In this document: piece by piece, positions 49,435-58,125 of the stretch
How the letters are laid out: each line of letters begins with the position of its first letter
Numbering within the stretch: the first letter of the stretch is position 1
Source of the DNA: Acidimicrobiales bacterium
GTDB taxonomy: Bacteria > Actinomycetota > Acidimicrobiia > Acidimicrobiales > Aldehydirespiratoraceae
Direction of reading: 5' to 3'
Length of the DNA stretch: 64,000 nucleotides
Assembly: GCA_033344915.1 (NCBI GenBank)
Contig: JAWPML010000001.1
Span: 844,369-908,368, forward strand
Made by a program: the position numbers and the translations under genes
The notes under the pieces: generated by a model
The model's database searches: none
The model's input: the letters and a program-made list of their open reading frames with translations, nothing else
What the model was told of the DNA's origin: nothing

Positions 49435-50468
49435 AGCGAGCCGGCGGTCAGGATCTCGTCGGCCATCTGCACGAGGTTGTCGACGGACGCGCGGGCGTCG
49501 TTGTCGCCCGCGCCCTGCTGATCGCCCATCGCGCCGGCCGCGAACCGGACCCGCACGCCCTCGCTGATCGCGGCGAGGCGCCAGTGCTGGAACGCCACGT
49601 ACCAGGGGAGGTCGGAGATGTCGCGTTCGGAGCTTCGGCCGTAGCGCTCGAGCATCTCGACGCGGCTGCCGAAGCCGTCGGCCTTCGTCGGTACGTCGCC
49701 GAGGCGGCCCTGGGCGCGGGGGTCGTCGCCCCACCACATCGCCATGCCGGCGACGTCGGCCAGCACGTCGCCGAGCGTGCACAACTCCCAGTCGAGAACG
49801 GCGGCGACGGAACCGTCGTGGCCCATCATGCAGTTGTCCATCCGGTAGTCGCCGTGGACGATGCCGGCGCCCTGCTGGGGAGGGATCGCGGCCGCGAACC
49901 GGTCGTGCAGTTCCTGGAACAGCGGCATGTCGCGATCGCTGCCCTCGTCGACCTGACGTTTCCAGCGGCGCAGTTGACGGGCCGAATAGTCCTCCTTGCG
50001 CCCGAGGTCGCCGAGACCGACCTCGTCGGGGTCGAGCGCGTGGAGGGCCGAGAGGGTGTCGGTCAGCGAGTTCGTCATCACCGGCCGCAGGGCGGGCTCG
50101 ATCGCCTCGCCGTCGGCGAGGTCGAAGACGATCTTCCCTTCCACATAGCCCATGACGTAGAAGTCGGCGCCGTTGACGGCGTCGTCCTGACAGAGCCCGA
50201 CTGCGGGCGGGACCGGCACCGGGGTGTCCTGGAGGGCCGCGATGATCCGGTGCTCGCGCGCCATGTCGTGGGCCGACGCGAGCACATGGCCCGTGGGTGG
50301 CCGCCGCAGCACGAGTGCGGTGCCGGATGCGTCGGTGACCCGATACGTCAGGTTGGAGGCGCCGCCGGTGATCAGCTCGAAGGTGAACGGGGCGGCGAGG
50401 TCGGGGCGGCGCTCGAGCAGCCACGCGCTCACAGGCCCCGGGTCGATGCCGGTCGGCGCGTCGCTCAT
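49431..50468 (-). CDS. APH-like phosphotransferase family protein
   Basis: Kinase-fold protein of 345 residues (aminoglycoside phosphotransferase/choline kinase-like). The catalytic loop is HGDYRMDN and the metal site VLDWELCTLGDVLADVA. The N-terminal region FELITGGASNLTYRVTDASGTALVLRRPPTGHVLASAHDM (pattern) is the ATP-binding lobe of the group often found with acyl-CoA dehydrogenases (FadE-linked APH). Actinobacterial members are thought to phosphorylate or carry acyl-linked substrates, but no clear activity is known; antibiotic resistance is not implied. It overlaps the LLM oxidoreductase gene upstream by 4 bp (50465-50468), so the two are co-expressed. Confidence 0.85.
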   Translation of the reverse strand: MSDAPTGIDPGPVSAWLLERRPDLAAPFTFELITGGASNLTYRVTDASGTALVLRRPPTGHVLASAHDMAREHRIIAALQDTPVPVPPAVGLCQDDAVNGADFYVMGYVEGKIVFDLADGEAIEPALRPVMTNSLTDTLSALHALDPDEVGLGDLGRKEDYSARQLRRWKRQVDEGSDRDMPLFQELHDRFAAAIPPQQGAGIVHGDYRMDNCMMGHDGSVAAVLDWELCTLGDVLADVAGMAMWWGDDPRAQGRLGDVPTKADGFGSRVEMLERYGRSSERDISDLPWYVAFQHWRLAAISEGVRVRFAAGAMGDQQGAGDNDARASVDNLVQMADEILTAGSL

Positions 50469-51373
50469 GAGGCGTTCGGCGCGAGGGCCTCGAGGAGCGT
50501 CCAGTCGGGCTGGCTGCGGTCGGCCGGGTCGATCGGCTGGATGCAGACATGGCTGGCGCCGGCGTCGTAGTGCGCCTGGATCCGTTCGGCGATCGCCGCC
50601 TCGTCACCCCAGGCCATCACGGCGTCGAGGAAGCGGGGATCGCGCGACTCGATCTCCTCCTCGCTGAACCCGAGACGGATCCAGTTGTTGCGATAGTTCG
50701 GCAGGTCGGCGTACATGCTCAGCTGACTGCGCGTCGTCTCGTGGGCCACGTCGACGTCGGTCGTGAGGACGCACTTCTGTTCGACGCACAACAGCGCATC
50801 GGCGCCCATGATCTCGCGGGCCTGCGCCGTGTGCTCGGGCGTCGTCCAGTAGGGGTGGGCGCCCGCGGTCTTCTCGGCGGCCATGGCGAGCATCTTCGGC
50901 CCGAGGGCGGCGAGCACCGTCAAGGGCTCCTCGGCGGGGGGCACGCCCATGTACATCGAGGCGTTCATCGCGTCGACGTAGGTCCGCATGGTCGACAGGG
51001 GCTTGTCGTACGGGAGTTGGCGCAGCCCCTCCACCATCGGGGCGTGGGAGACGCCGAGCCCGAGCACGAAGCGGCCGCCCGACTGCTCGGCGAGGCTGAA
51101 CGCGCCCTGCTTCATCATCCCGGGGTGACGCATGTGGATGTTGGCGATGCCGGTCGCGACGATCAGATCGGTGGTCGCATCGAGCAGGGTGGCGGCGTTG
51201 ACGAACGGGTCGCGGCCCAACGTGTCGGGGATCCACAGCGCCGAGTAGCCCAGCGACTCGATGCGGGCGGCGGTCTCCCGACTCTGCTCGGTGGTGAGCA
51301 TGTCGGTGAAGAACCACACGCCGGTGGTGGCGAGCGCGTCGGTGACGGAGTTGCGTGATCCGGGGTCGGGCAT
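50465..51373 (-). CDS. Luciferase-like (F420-dependent type) oxidoreductase
   Basis: LLM-class flavin- or F420-dependent oxidoreductase of 302 residues. Features include GVWFFTDMLTTEQSRETAARIESLGYSALWIPDTLGRDPF (pattern) and IVATGIANIHMRHPGMMKQGAFSLAEQSGGRFVLGLGVSH-type sequence around residue 80, the standard TIM-barrel LLM landmarks. Actinobacteria usually use F420 in this family. ATG 51373 is 6-7 nt from a half-site of a 12-bp inverted repeat. It is divergent from the Baeyer-Villiger-type gene and upstream of the APH gene. Confidence 0.87.
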   Translation of the reverse strand: MPDPGSRNSVTDALATTGVWFFTDMLTTEQSRETAARIESLGYSALWIPDTLGRDPFVNAATLLDATTDLIVATGIANIHMRHPGMMKQGAFSLAEQSGGRFVLGLGVSHAPMVEGLRQLPYDKPLSTMRTYVDAMNASMYMGVPPAEEPLTVLAALGPKMLAMAAEKTAGAHPYWTTPEHTAQAREIMGADALLCVEQKCVLTTDVDVAHETTRSQLSMYADLPNYRNNWIRLGFSEEEIESRDPRFLDAVMAWGDEAAIAERIQAHYDAGASHVCIQPIDPADRSQPDWTLLEALAPNAS

Positions 51374-51379
51374 GGCGTG

Positions 51380-51433
51380 AGGATCGCAGGCATCCGTGTG
51401 AGGTGGCAACATCCCGCCGAAGCCTGCGATCCT
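51380..51433. promoter_or_regulatory. 12-bp inverted repeat in the LLM-BVMO divergent gap
   Basis: AGGATCGCAGGC (51380-51391) and its perfect complement GCCTGCGATCCT (51422-51433) are separated by 30 bp. Each arm lies 6-7 nt before one of the two start codons, so both genes share the same upstream sequence GCCTGCGATCCT. The arms could be a shared operator, a duplicated promoter, or both. Confidence 0.65.
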
Positions 51434-51440
51434 GACCGCC

Positions 51441-53063
51441 ATGAACTCCTCCTCCCCGGATCCCGACCCCGACGTCGACCTCGTGATCGTGGGGGCCGGG
51501 TTCGCCGGGCTCTACATGCTCCACGCGGCGCGCGGCATCGGCCTGTCCGCCCGGGTCATCGAAGCGGGGAGCGGGGTCGGCGGCACCTGGTACTGGAACC
51601 GCTACCCGGGCGCCCGCTGCGACGTCCCGTCCATGGAGTACAGCCTCGGGTTCGACGACGACCTGCAACGCGAGTGGGAGTGGACGGAGCGCTACCCGAC
51701 CCAGCCCGAGATCCTCCGCTACATCGAACACGTGGCGGACCGCTTCGACCTTCGTGACGGCATCACCTTCGACACGCGGGTGCAGGCGGCCCACTTCGAC
51801 GACGCGACGTCAACCTGGACGACCATCACCGACGGCGGCGAGTCGATCCGCAGCCGGTTCGTCGTCATGGCCACCGGATGTCTGTCGGCCGCCAACCTGC
51901 CGCAGATCCCCGGGCGCGACGACTTCGCCGGTCCGACGTATCACACCGGCCACTGGCCCCACGAGGGTGTTGACTTCACCGGGAAGCGGGTCGCGGTCGT
52001 CGGCACCGGATCGTCGGCGATCCAGTCGATCCCGCTGATCGCCGAGCAGGCCGCCCACGTGACGGTCTTCCAGCGGACCCCGGCCTATGCCGTGCCCGCG
52101 CACAATCGCCCGCTGGACCCCGACGAGGTCGCCCGGATCAAGGCGGACTATGTCGGGTGGCGGGCGGCGGCTCGCGACACCACGACCGGGTTCGGCGGCC
52201 ATCTCCGGGCCGACCCCGAGGAGCTGCCCAGCGCCCTCGAGGTCGACGAGGAGACCCGGCGCCGCACGTACGAGGAGCGCTGGGAGGTCGGCGGGCTCAC
52301 CTTCCTCGGCGCGTTCAACGACCTGCTCTTCTCGCCCGAGGCGAACGACACGGCGGCGGAGTTCGTGCGTTCGAAGATCCGCGACATCGTCGAGGACCCC
52401 GCGGTCGCCGACCGCCTGAGCCCCGACACCGTGATCGGCTGCAAGCGGATGTGCGTCGACACCGGCTACTACGCCACGTTCAACCGGGACAACGTCGACC
52501 TGGTCGACGTCGGCGCCACCCCGATCGAGCGGATCACGTCGACCGGCGTCGAGGTCGACGGCACCGTCCACGAGGTCGACGCCATCGTGTTCGCGACCGG
52601 GTTCGACGCGATGACCGGTGCCCTGGACCGCATCGACATCCGGGGCCGAGGTGGCGTCCCGTTGAAGGAGAAGTGGTCGGCCGGGCCGCTCACCTACCTC
52701 GGGTTGCAGGTCAACGGGTTCCCCAACCTGTTCACCATCACCGGCCCGGGCTCGCCGTCCGTGCTCACCAACATGGTCGTGTCGATCGAGCAGCACGTGG
52801 AGTGGATCCGCGATCTGCTCGCCCGCATGGACGCCGAGGGCACCACCACGGTGGAGGCCGACGCCGACGCCGAGGCCGAGTGGGTCGCCTACGTGAACGC
52901 CGTGGCCGAGCTGACCCTCTTCCACGGGTGCAGCTCGTGGTATCTCGGCGCCAACGTGCCCGGCAAGCCGCGGGTGTTCATGCCCCTGCCCGGCTTCCCC
53001 GACTACAAGGCGAAGTGCGACGAGGTGGCCGCCGCCGACTACGAGGGCTTCATCCTTGCTTGA
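51441..53063 (+). CDS. Flavin monooxygenase, Baeyer-Villiger type
   Basis: FAD- and NADPH-dependent monooxygenase, 540 residues. FAD motif VIVGAGFAGLYMLH at the N-terminus, NADPH motif VAVVGTGSSAIQ near residue 185, and the Baeyer-Villiger fingerprint FxGxxxHTxxW as FAGPTYHTGHW near residue 162. It would oxidise ketones to esters or lactones (cyclohexanone- or steroid-like). The final dozen bases overlap the convergent dodecin gene by 14 bp. Substrate unknown; the P450 and LLM genes nearby suggest a cyclic or terpenoid compound. Confidence 0.9.
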   Translation: MNSSSPDPDPDVDLVIVGAGFAGLYMLHAARGIGLSARVIEAGSGVGGTWYWNRYPGARCDVPSMEYSLGFDDDLQREWEWTERYPTQPEILRYIEHVADRFDLRDGITFDTRVQAAHFDDATSTWTTITDGGESIRSRFVVMATGCLSAANLPQIPGRDDFAGPTYHTGHWPHEGVDFTGKRVAVVGTGSSAIQSIPLIAEQAAHVTVFQRTPAYAVPAHNRPLDPDEVARIKADYVGWRAAARDTTTGFGGHLRADPEELPSALEVDEETRRRTYEERWEVGGLTFLGAFNDLLFSPEANDTAAEFVRSKIRDIVEDPAVADRLSPDTVIGCKRMCVDTGYYATFNRDNVDLVDVGATPIERITSTGVEVDGTVHEVDAIVFATGFDAMTGALDRIDIRGRGGVPLKEKWSAGPLTYLGLQVNGFPNLFTITGPGSPSVLTNMVVSIEQHVEWIRDLLARMDAEGTTTVEADADAEAEWVAYVNAVAELTLFHGCSSWYLGANVPGKPRVFMPLPGFPDYKAKCDEVAAADYEGFILA

Positions 53064-53256
53064 AGCTCAGGCGGAGCTTGGTGCGGAACGCGATGACGGC
53101 ACCGGCCTCGATGAGGACGTCCATCTCCACGACCTCGGCGACGCGGAGGTCGTCGTAGGTCTTGCTCGCCTCCCGCACCGCGTTCTCCGCGGCCTTCTCC
53201 CATGAATCACTGCTCGAGCCGATGAGCTCGATCACTTGGTAGACGCGATCGTCCAT
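53050..53256 (-). CDS. Dodecin, calcium-dodecin-like
   Basis: Small beta-sheet protein of 68 residues forming dodecamers. Sequence: VYQVIELIGSSSDSWEKAAENAV then YDDLRVAEVVEMDVLIEAG and FRTKLRLSFKQG, very close to the calcium dodecin of M. tuberculosis (Rv0379-like). The Trp that stacks on flavin in flavin-binding dodecins is Arg here (LRVAEV), so flavin binding is unlikely and ion or coenzyme binding more probable. A strong ribosome site GAGGAGG lies 8 nt before the ATG, inside the 3' end of the PlsC-dodecin gene just upstream, so the two are coupled. Confidence 0.92.
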   Translation of the reverse strand: MDDRVYQVIELIGSSSDSWEKAAENAVREASKTYDDLRVAEVVEMDVLIEAGAVIAFRTKLRLSFKQG

Positions 53257-54150
53257 TCAGGTACCTCCTCGGAAACGGGTGGAAACGGCGAGCTCGGTGA
53301 CGAACTCCACCGACTCGCCGCGAACGACGCAGCGCATCGCGCCGACCTGCCCCACGCGGGCGTCGTCGTAGCGGCTGCAGGCCTCGTCCACGGATCGACG
53401 GGCGGAGTCGGCGAACGATGCGCCGGCGCTGCGGTACCGGCGAACCATGTAGACGGACTCGGAGCCGCCGCGGATGAGGGGCGGCTCGCTGCTGGCGTAC
53501 TCGTCCGAGCGATCCTGGGGCGTCATCGTGGCGATCGACGCCATGACGTCGTCGGTCATCTGCTGACGCCGACGCCGCTTGCCGCCGCCGAGGTAGGCGC
53601 GAGGGTCGATCGGCTCGCCGAAGCGCACCGTGATCTTGCCGCGGCGCCGGGGGACGTTGCGGCCGATCGGCTGCACTTCGTCGGTGCCGACGAGCCCGAC
53701 CGGGATGATCGGCGCGCCGGTCTGCAACGCGAGGTGGGCGACGCCGGTGTGGCCCTTGTGGAGACAGCCGTCGCGGCTGCGGGTCCCCTCCGGGTAGATG
53801 CCGACGAGCTCACCGTCGTCGAGCAGGGCGGCCGCGGTGTCGAGCGCGGCCATCGACGCCCGGGCCTTCTCGCGCCGGATCGGCACCATGCCGACGGCGG
53901 GGAACAGGTACTTCGTCTTCCACGAGTCCATGTACTCGGCCTTGCCGAGGAAGAGCACCCGGCGGGGCGCGCTGAGCATCACCAAGGGCGTGTCGAAGAA
54001 GGAGAGGTGATTCGGCGAGATGATCGCCGGCCCGTCGGACGGGATGTGCTCGCTGCCGACGATCTCGGCCTCGTAGAGCCGGTCGATCAGCGGCCGGCCG
54101 ACGCGGCGCAGCGGCTTCGCCAGCCACCCCACACCGCGCTTGTCGCTCAC
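53257..54150 (-). CDS. PlsC acyltransferase fused to a dodecin-like domain
   Basis: Protein of 297 residues. Residues about 1-225 are 1-acylglycerol-3-phosphate acyltransferase: NHLSFFD catalytic motif, EGTRSRDG, VPVGLVGTD. Residues about 228-297 are a dodecin-like domain ([44 protein letters not shown] as a pattern) that aligns with the stand-alone dodecin next door: VYQV/VYMV, SW/SF, YDDLRVAEV/YDDARVGQV. Like it, the fusion has Arg at the flavin-Trp position. GTG 54150 is the start. Dodecamer formation could assemble twelve acyltransferase units; this is a hypothesis. It overlaps no other gene and abuts dodecin directly. Confidence 0.85.
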   Translation of the reverse strand: MSDKRGVGWLAKPLRRVGRPLIDRLYEAEIVGSEHIPSDGPAIISPNHLSFFDTPLVMLSAPRRVLFLGKAEYMDSWKTKYLFPAVGMVPIRREKARASMAALDTAAALLDDGELVGIYPEGTRSRDGCLHKGHTGVAHLALQTGAPIIPVGLVGTDEVQPIGRNVPRRRGKITVRFGEPIDPRAYLGGGKRRRRQQMTDDVMASIATMTPQDRSDEYASSEPPLIRGGSESVYMVRRYRSAGASFADSARRSVDEACSRYDDARVGQVGAMRCVVRGESVEFVTELAVSTRFRGGT

Positions 54151-54165
54151 GGCGACATCATGGCA

Positions 54166-55401
54166 TCAGCCGAACGCGCCGGCCTCCCGGAGTGCGGCGA
54201 TGTCCTCGGCGGACATGCCCAGCACCTCGGCCATGACGTCGTCGTTGTGTTCGCCGACGGTCGGCGCCATGGTCGGCGTCGGCGGGAGCGAACCGTTCAC
54301 GTAGACGGGCAACGGGAGCTGCTCGCAGCCGACGGCGTCGGTGGGGTAGAAGCCCATCCGGGCCTGGAACTGGGGGTCGTCGCCGATGTTGGCCGGTGTG
54401 TTGACCGGGGCGATGGTGGTGTTGAACTCGTTGGAGAAATCGAGCCACTCGCGGCAGGTCTTCGTCTTGAAGATCGCCTGGAGTTCGCGCTGGAGCTCGA
54501 GGTTGCCCTTGGCGTGGTCGGCGTACTTCGAGCCGGGCCATTTCTCGAACAGGTCCATCCGGCCCGCGCCCTCGCAGAAGTTCTTCCAGAACGCCTGCTC
54601 GCTCGCCATGAAGAGGACATGGCCGTCGCTGGCCTCGTACATCTGGTAGCGCACGCCCTCCCACATGCCGGCCAGGCCGGCGGGGCGACGTTCGTAGTCG
54701 TCGGACGGGTTGCCGGTGACTTCGTCCTCCGGGCGCAGGTAGGCCCGCTCCGACTCGATGCGGTACCAGTCCATGTAGGCGGCGGCGTCGGACTGCGCCA
54801 TCTCCATCTCGCAACCCTCGCCCGTCTCGCGGGCCTTGATGATGCCGGCGAGGATCGCCATCGCCCCGACCATCGGGCCGACGTTGATACCCACGTTCGG
54901 CATCGTCGGCGGGATGCGGGCGAAGCCGTCGTCGTCCACGACCGGCTGCACGATGCCCGCCCACGTGTCGTACGCGATGCCGTGGCTGGGCATGTCCTTG
55001 TAGGGCCCGGTCGCCCCGTAGCCCGAGAGCGTGGCGAACACGATCTTCGGGTTGACCGCCTTGAGGTCCTCATAGCCGAGGCCGAGCTTGGCCAGCGCGC
55101 CGGGGCGCATCGCCTCCACGACCACGTCGGCGGTGGCGACGAGATCCTTGTAGACCTGCTTGCCCTGCTCCGTCTTCAGGTCGAGGGTGATGCCGCGCTT
55201 GCCGCGGTGGGTGTGGAGGTGGAGCAGGGAGACGCCCTGCACGATCGGCCAGGTCATCTCGCGGATGTAGTCACCGGCGGGGGACTCCACCTTGATGACG
55301 TCGGCGCCGAGATCGGCGAAGAAGGTGGCGACGTGACCCGGGCCGAGCAGGCTCGACTCGATCACCCGGACACCGGACAGCAGCTGGGAGTTGTCGGACA
55401 C
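54166..55401 (-). CDS. CaiB/BaiF family CoA transferase
   Basis: Type III CoA transferase/racemase of 411 residues: LLSGVRVIESSLLGPGHVATFFADLGADVIKVESP at the N-terminus (pattern), LNLKTEQGK-like GITLDLKTEQGK near residue 68, and the Asp region GCEMEMAQSDAAAYMDW near residue 195. The ATG 55401 is preceded, 20 bp upstream, by the CTGACGG operator shared with the acyl-CoA operon. It heads an operon with the PlsC-dodecin fusion and dodecin. Substrate not determined. Confidence 0.88.
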   Translation of the reverse strand: MSDNSQLLSGVRVIESSLLGPGHVATFFADLGADVIKVESPAGDYIREMTWPIVQGVSLLHLHTHRGKRGITLDLKTEQGKQVYKDLVATADVVVEAMRPGALAKLGLGYEDLKAVNPKIVFATLSGYGATGPYKDMPSHGIAYDTWAGIVQPVVDDDGFARIPPTMPNVGINVGPMVGAMAILAGIIKARETGEGCEMEMAQSDAAAYMDWYRIESERAYLRPEDEVTGNPSDDYERRPAGLAGMWEGVRYQMYEASDGHVLFMASEQAFWKNFCEGAGRMDLFEKWPGSKYADHAKGNLELQRELQAIFKTKTCREWLDFSNEFNTTIAPVNTPANIGDDPQFQARMGFYPTDAVGCEQLPLPVYVNGSLPPTPTMAPTVGEHNDDVMAEVLGMSAEDIAALREAGAFG

Positions 55402-55420
55402 GTTGCACCTCGGACAGGAC

Positions 55421-55435
55421 CTGACGGACCGTCAG
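55421..55435 (-). promoter_or_regulatory. 15-bp palindrome CTGACGGACCGTCAG, shared operator
   Basis: Perfect 7-bp arms around a central A, same core as the site at 44838-44856, 20 bp before the CaiB gene start. Confidence 0.75.
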
Positions 55436-55573
55436 AAACTAGCGGGCGGGAATCCGCGGTGACACATCCCGGTTGCACTGGTCGACGAGCGACAAACTTG
55501 TGGTCGTCCGGCCGATTCCGCGGCCCGCTGTGCGAGAATTGGCCAACGGCTGAGTTCGCTGAAGGGGAACGCC

Positions 55574-56947
55574 ATGGAGATCTTCGATTCCGTCCTCGAC
55601 ATGGTCGGGGAGACGCCGCTGGTGCGGCTCCGCCAGGTCGCGGCGGACCTGCCCTGTCCGGTCGTGGTGAAGGCGGAGATGACCAATCCCGGTGGGAGTT
55701 CGAAGGACCGTCCCGCGATCGCCATGATCGACGCGGCCGAGCGTGACGGTCTCCTCCAGCCCGGCGGCACGATCGTGGAGCCCACGTCGGGCAACACGGG
55801 CGTCGGGCTCGCCATCGTCGCGGCCCAACGGGGGTACCGCTGCGTGTTCGTGATGACCGACAAGGTCGGCACCGAGAAGGTCGACCTGCTTCGGGCCTAC
55901 GGCGCGGAGGTCGTGGTCTGCCCGGTCGCGGTGGCGCCGGAGGACCCGCAGTCCTACTACTCGACCGCCGAACGTCTGGTGAAGGAGATCCCGGGCGCCT
56001 TCCGGCCGAACCAGTACCACAACCAGACCAACCCGCTGGCCCACTACGAGACCACCGGCCCGGAGATCTGGCGCCAGACCGACGGCACCGTCACCCACTT
56101 CGTCGCGGGCGCGGGCACCGGCGGCACCCTCAGCGGCGTCGGCCGCTACCTGAAGGAGCAGAACGCGGCGGTGCAGATCATCGCCGCGGACCCCGAGGGG
56201 TCCGTCTATTCCGGCGGCTCCGGCCGGCCGTATCTGGTCGAGGGGGTCGGCGAGGACTTCTTCCCGGACACCTACCACGCCGATCTCGTGGACCTCACCA
56301 TTCCGGTGACCGACCGGGAGTCGTTCCTGACCGCCCGGCGGGTCACCCGGGAGGAGGGCCTGCTCATCGGCGGCTCCGGCGGCACCGCGGTGAACGCGGC
56401 CCTGCAGGTCGCCGAGGGAGCGAGTGCCGACGACCTCGTCGTCGTGCTCGTCCCCGACAGCGGCCGGCTCTACCTCTCGACGCTGTTCGATGACGAGTGG
56501 ATGGCGGGCTTCGGCTTCCTGCGCACGGACGGACCCGTGGTGGCCGACGTGTTGGAGAGTCGCCGCGAGGGCGTTCCCGAGCTCCTCTACGTCCAGCCCC
56601 ACCAGTCGGTGCGGGAAGCCGCCCAGATGATGAGCGAACACGGGGTGTCCCAGCTGCCCGTCGCCAAGAACGAGATGCCGCTGGCCGCCGCCGAGGTCAT
56701 GGGTTCGGTCAGTGAGCTGCGACTGATGGACCTCGCCTTCGACACCGATGCCGTGCTCGACAAGACCGTCGAGGACATCATGAGCCCGAAGCTCCGCACG
56801 ATCGGCTCCGGCCAGCCGGTCGCCCTCGCCGTGGAGATGCTGGAGTCCTGCTCCGCGTTGCTGGTGCTGGACGGTGGCCGCCCGCGGGCCGTGATCTCGA
56901 GCAGCGACGTGCTGTCCTTCCTGTCCAAGGCGGCCAACCATGGCTGA
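55574..56947 (+). CDS. cbs: Cystathionine beta-synthase
   Basis: PLP enzyme that joins serine (or O-acetylserine-like donors) and homocysteine to cystathionine. Residues 1-325 are the fold-type II catalytic domain with the PLP lysine K44 in GGSSKDRPAI and the ETPLVRLR and EPTSGNTGVGLA signatures; residues about 330-457 are two CBS regulatory domains (VLESRREGVPELLYVQPHQSVREAAQMM and EDIMSPKLRTIGSG, pattern). The length of 457 matches mycobacterial Cbs. A GGGGAA sequence precedes ATG 55574. The stop overlaps the metB start by 8 bp, so the two make a reverse transsulfuration unit. Confidence 0.95.
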   Translation: MEIFDSVLDMVGETPLVRLRQVAADLPCPVVVKAEMTNPGGSSKDRPAIAMIDAAERDGLLQPGGTIVEPTSGNTGVGLAIVAAQRGYRCVFVMTDKVGTEKVDLLRAYGAEVVVCPVAVAPEDPQSYYSTAERLVKEIPGAFRPNQYHNQTNPLAHYETTGPEIWRQTDGTVTHFVAGAGTGGTLSGVGRYLKEQNAAVQIIAADPEGSVYSGGSGRPYLVEGVGEDFFPDTYHADLVDLTIPVTDRESFLTARRVTREEGLLIGGSGGTAVNAALQVAEGASADDLVVVLVPDSGRLYLSTLFDDEWMAGFGFLRTDGPVVADVLESRREGVPELLYVQPHQSVREAAQMMSEHGVSQLPVAKNEMPLAAAEVMGSVSELRLMDLAFDTDAVLDKTVEDIMSPKLRTIGSGQPVALAVEMLESCSALLVLDGGRPRAVISSSDVLSFLSKAANHG

Positions 56948-58106
56948 CGACGTGTTCGCCGACGCGGAGACGTGGGGCTTCGAGACCCGCGCCATCCGGG
57001 CCGGCCAACCCCACGACCCGTCGAGTGGTGCGGTCGTCACCCCGATCTCGCTCGCGACCACCTTCGTCCAGGAGGACGTCGGGGTGCACCGCGGCTACGA
57101 GTACGCCCGCACCGGCAACCCCACCCGTTCCGCACTCCAGGACTGCCTCGCGTCGTTGGAGGGCGCCGCCCACGGCCTCGCGTTCGGATCCGGCATGGCG
57201 GCCGAGGACACCCTGCTGCGCACCCTGTCGCCCGGTGACCACATCGTGCTCGGCAACGACGCCTACGGCGGCACGTTCCGGCTGATCTCCGCGGTCTTCG
57301 GTCCCATGGGCGTCGACTGGTCGGCTGCGGACCTCACCGATCCGGCGGCCCTCGCCGCGGCGATGCGGCCCGAGACGAAGGTCGTGTGGGCGGAGACGCC
57401 GACCAACCCGCTGCTCACGGTGATCGACCTCGAGGCGATCGCTGCGGTGGCGCACGCCGGCGACGCGCTGTTCGTCGTCGACAACACCTTCGCGACGCCC
57501 TACCTCCAGCAACCGTTGGCGCTCGGCGCGGACGTGGTCGTGCACTCGACCACCAAGTACTGCGGGGGACACTCCGACGTCGTCGGCGGTTTCCTCGCCC
57601 TCGACGACGACGACCTCGCGGCCCGTCTCGCCTACCTCCAGAACGCCATCGGCGCGGTCGGCTCACCCTTCGACAACTATCTCACCCTGCGGGGGCTCAA
57701 GACGTTGGCCGTGCGGATGGACCGGCACTGCGACAACGCCGAGGCGGTCGTGGAGTTCCTCCAGTCCCGCGACGAGGTGATCGAGGTCCGCTATCCCGGG
57801 CTCGCCGACCATCCCGGCCACGCCGCCGCCGTCAGGCAGATGAAGAAGTTCGGCGGCATGGTGTCCTTCCGGGTCGCCGGGGGGAAGGACGCGGCCACCC
57901 GGCTCGCCGCCAGCACCCAGGTGTTCTCCCTCGCCGAGTCGCTCGGTGCGGTGGAATCGCTCATCGAACATCCCGGCGCGATGACCCATGCGTCGGCTGC
58001 GGGGTCACCGCTGGAGGTGCCCGACGACCTGATTCGGCTCAGCGTCGGCATCGAGTCGATCGACGACCTGCTCGGCGACCTCGGCGCCGCATTCGACCGT
58101 CTCTGA
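56940..58106 (+). CDS. metB: Cystathionine gamma-synthase / gamma-lyase family (Cys/Met metabolism PLP enzyme)
   Basis: PLP-dependent enzyme of 388 residues. PLP lysine K206 in VVHSTTKYCGGHSDVVGG, the YEYARTGNPTR phosphate loop, and the FGSGMAAE and NTFATPYLQ motifs are those of the family. Partnered with cbs, cystathionine gamma-lyase activity (cystathionine to cysteine) is favoured by synteny, while the sequence alone also allows gamma-synthase. ATG 56940 overlaps the cbs stop. Confidence 0.93.
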   Translation: MADDVFADAETWGFETRAIRAGQPHDPSSGAVVTPISLATTFVQEDVGVHRGYEYARTGNPTRSALQDCLASLEGAAHGLAFGSGMAAEDTLLRTLSPGDHIVLGNDAYGGTFRLISAVFGPMGVDWSAADLTDPAALAAAMRPETKVVWAETPTNPLLTVIDLEAIAAVAHAGDALFVVDNTFATPYLQQPLALGADVVVHSTTKYCGGHSDVVGGFLALDDDDLAARLAYLQNAIGAVGSPFDNYLTLRGLKTLAVRMDRHCDNAEAVVEFLQSRDEVIEVRYPGLADHPGHAAAVRQMKKFGGMVSFRVAGGKDAATRLAASTQVFSLAESLGAVESLIEHPGAMTHASAAGSPLEVPDDLIRLSVGIESIDDLLGDLGAAFDRL

Positions 58107-58125
58107 CGAGTCGTTCATGATTTGC

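Noticed and set aside
49431-50468. APH-like gene as antibiotic resistance
   Set aside because: The subfamily occurs beside acyl-CoA genes and has no known antibiotic substrate; there is no sign of a mobile element.
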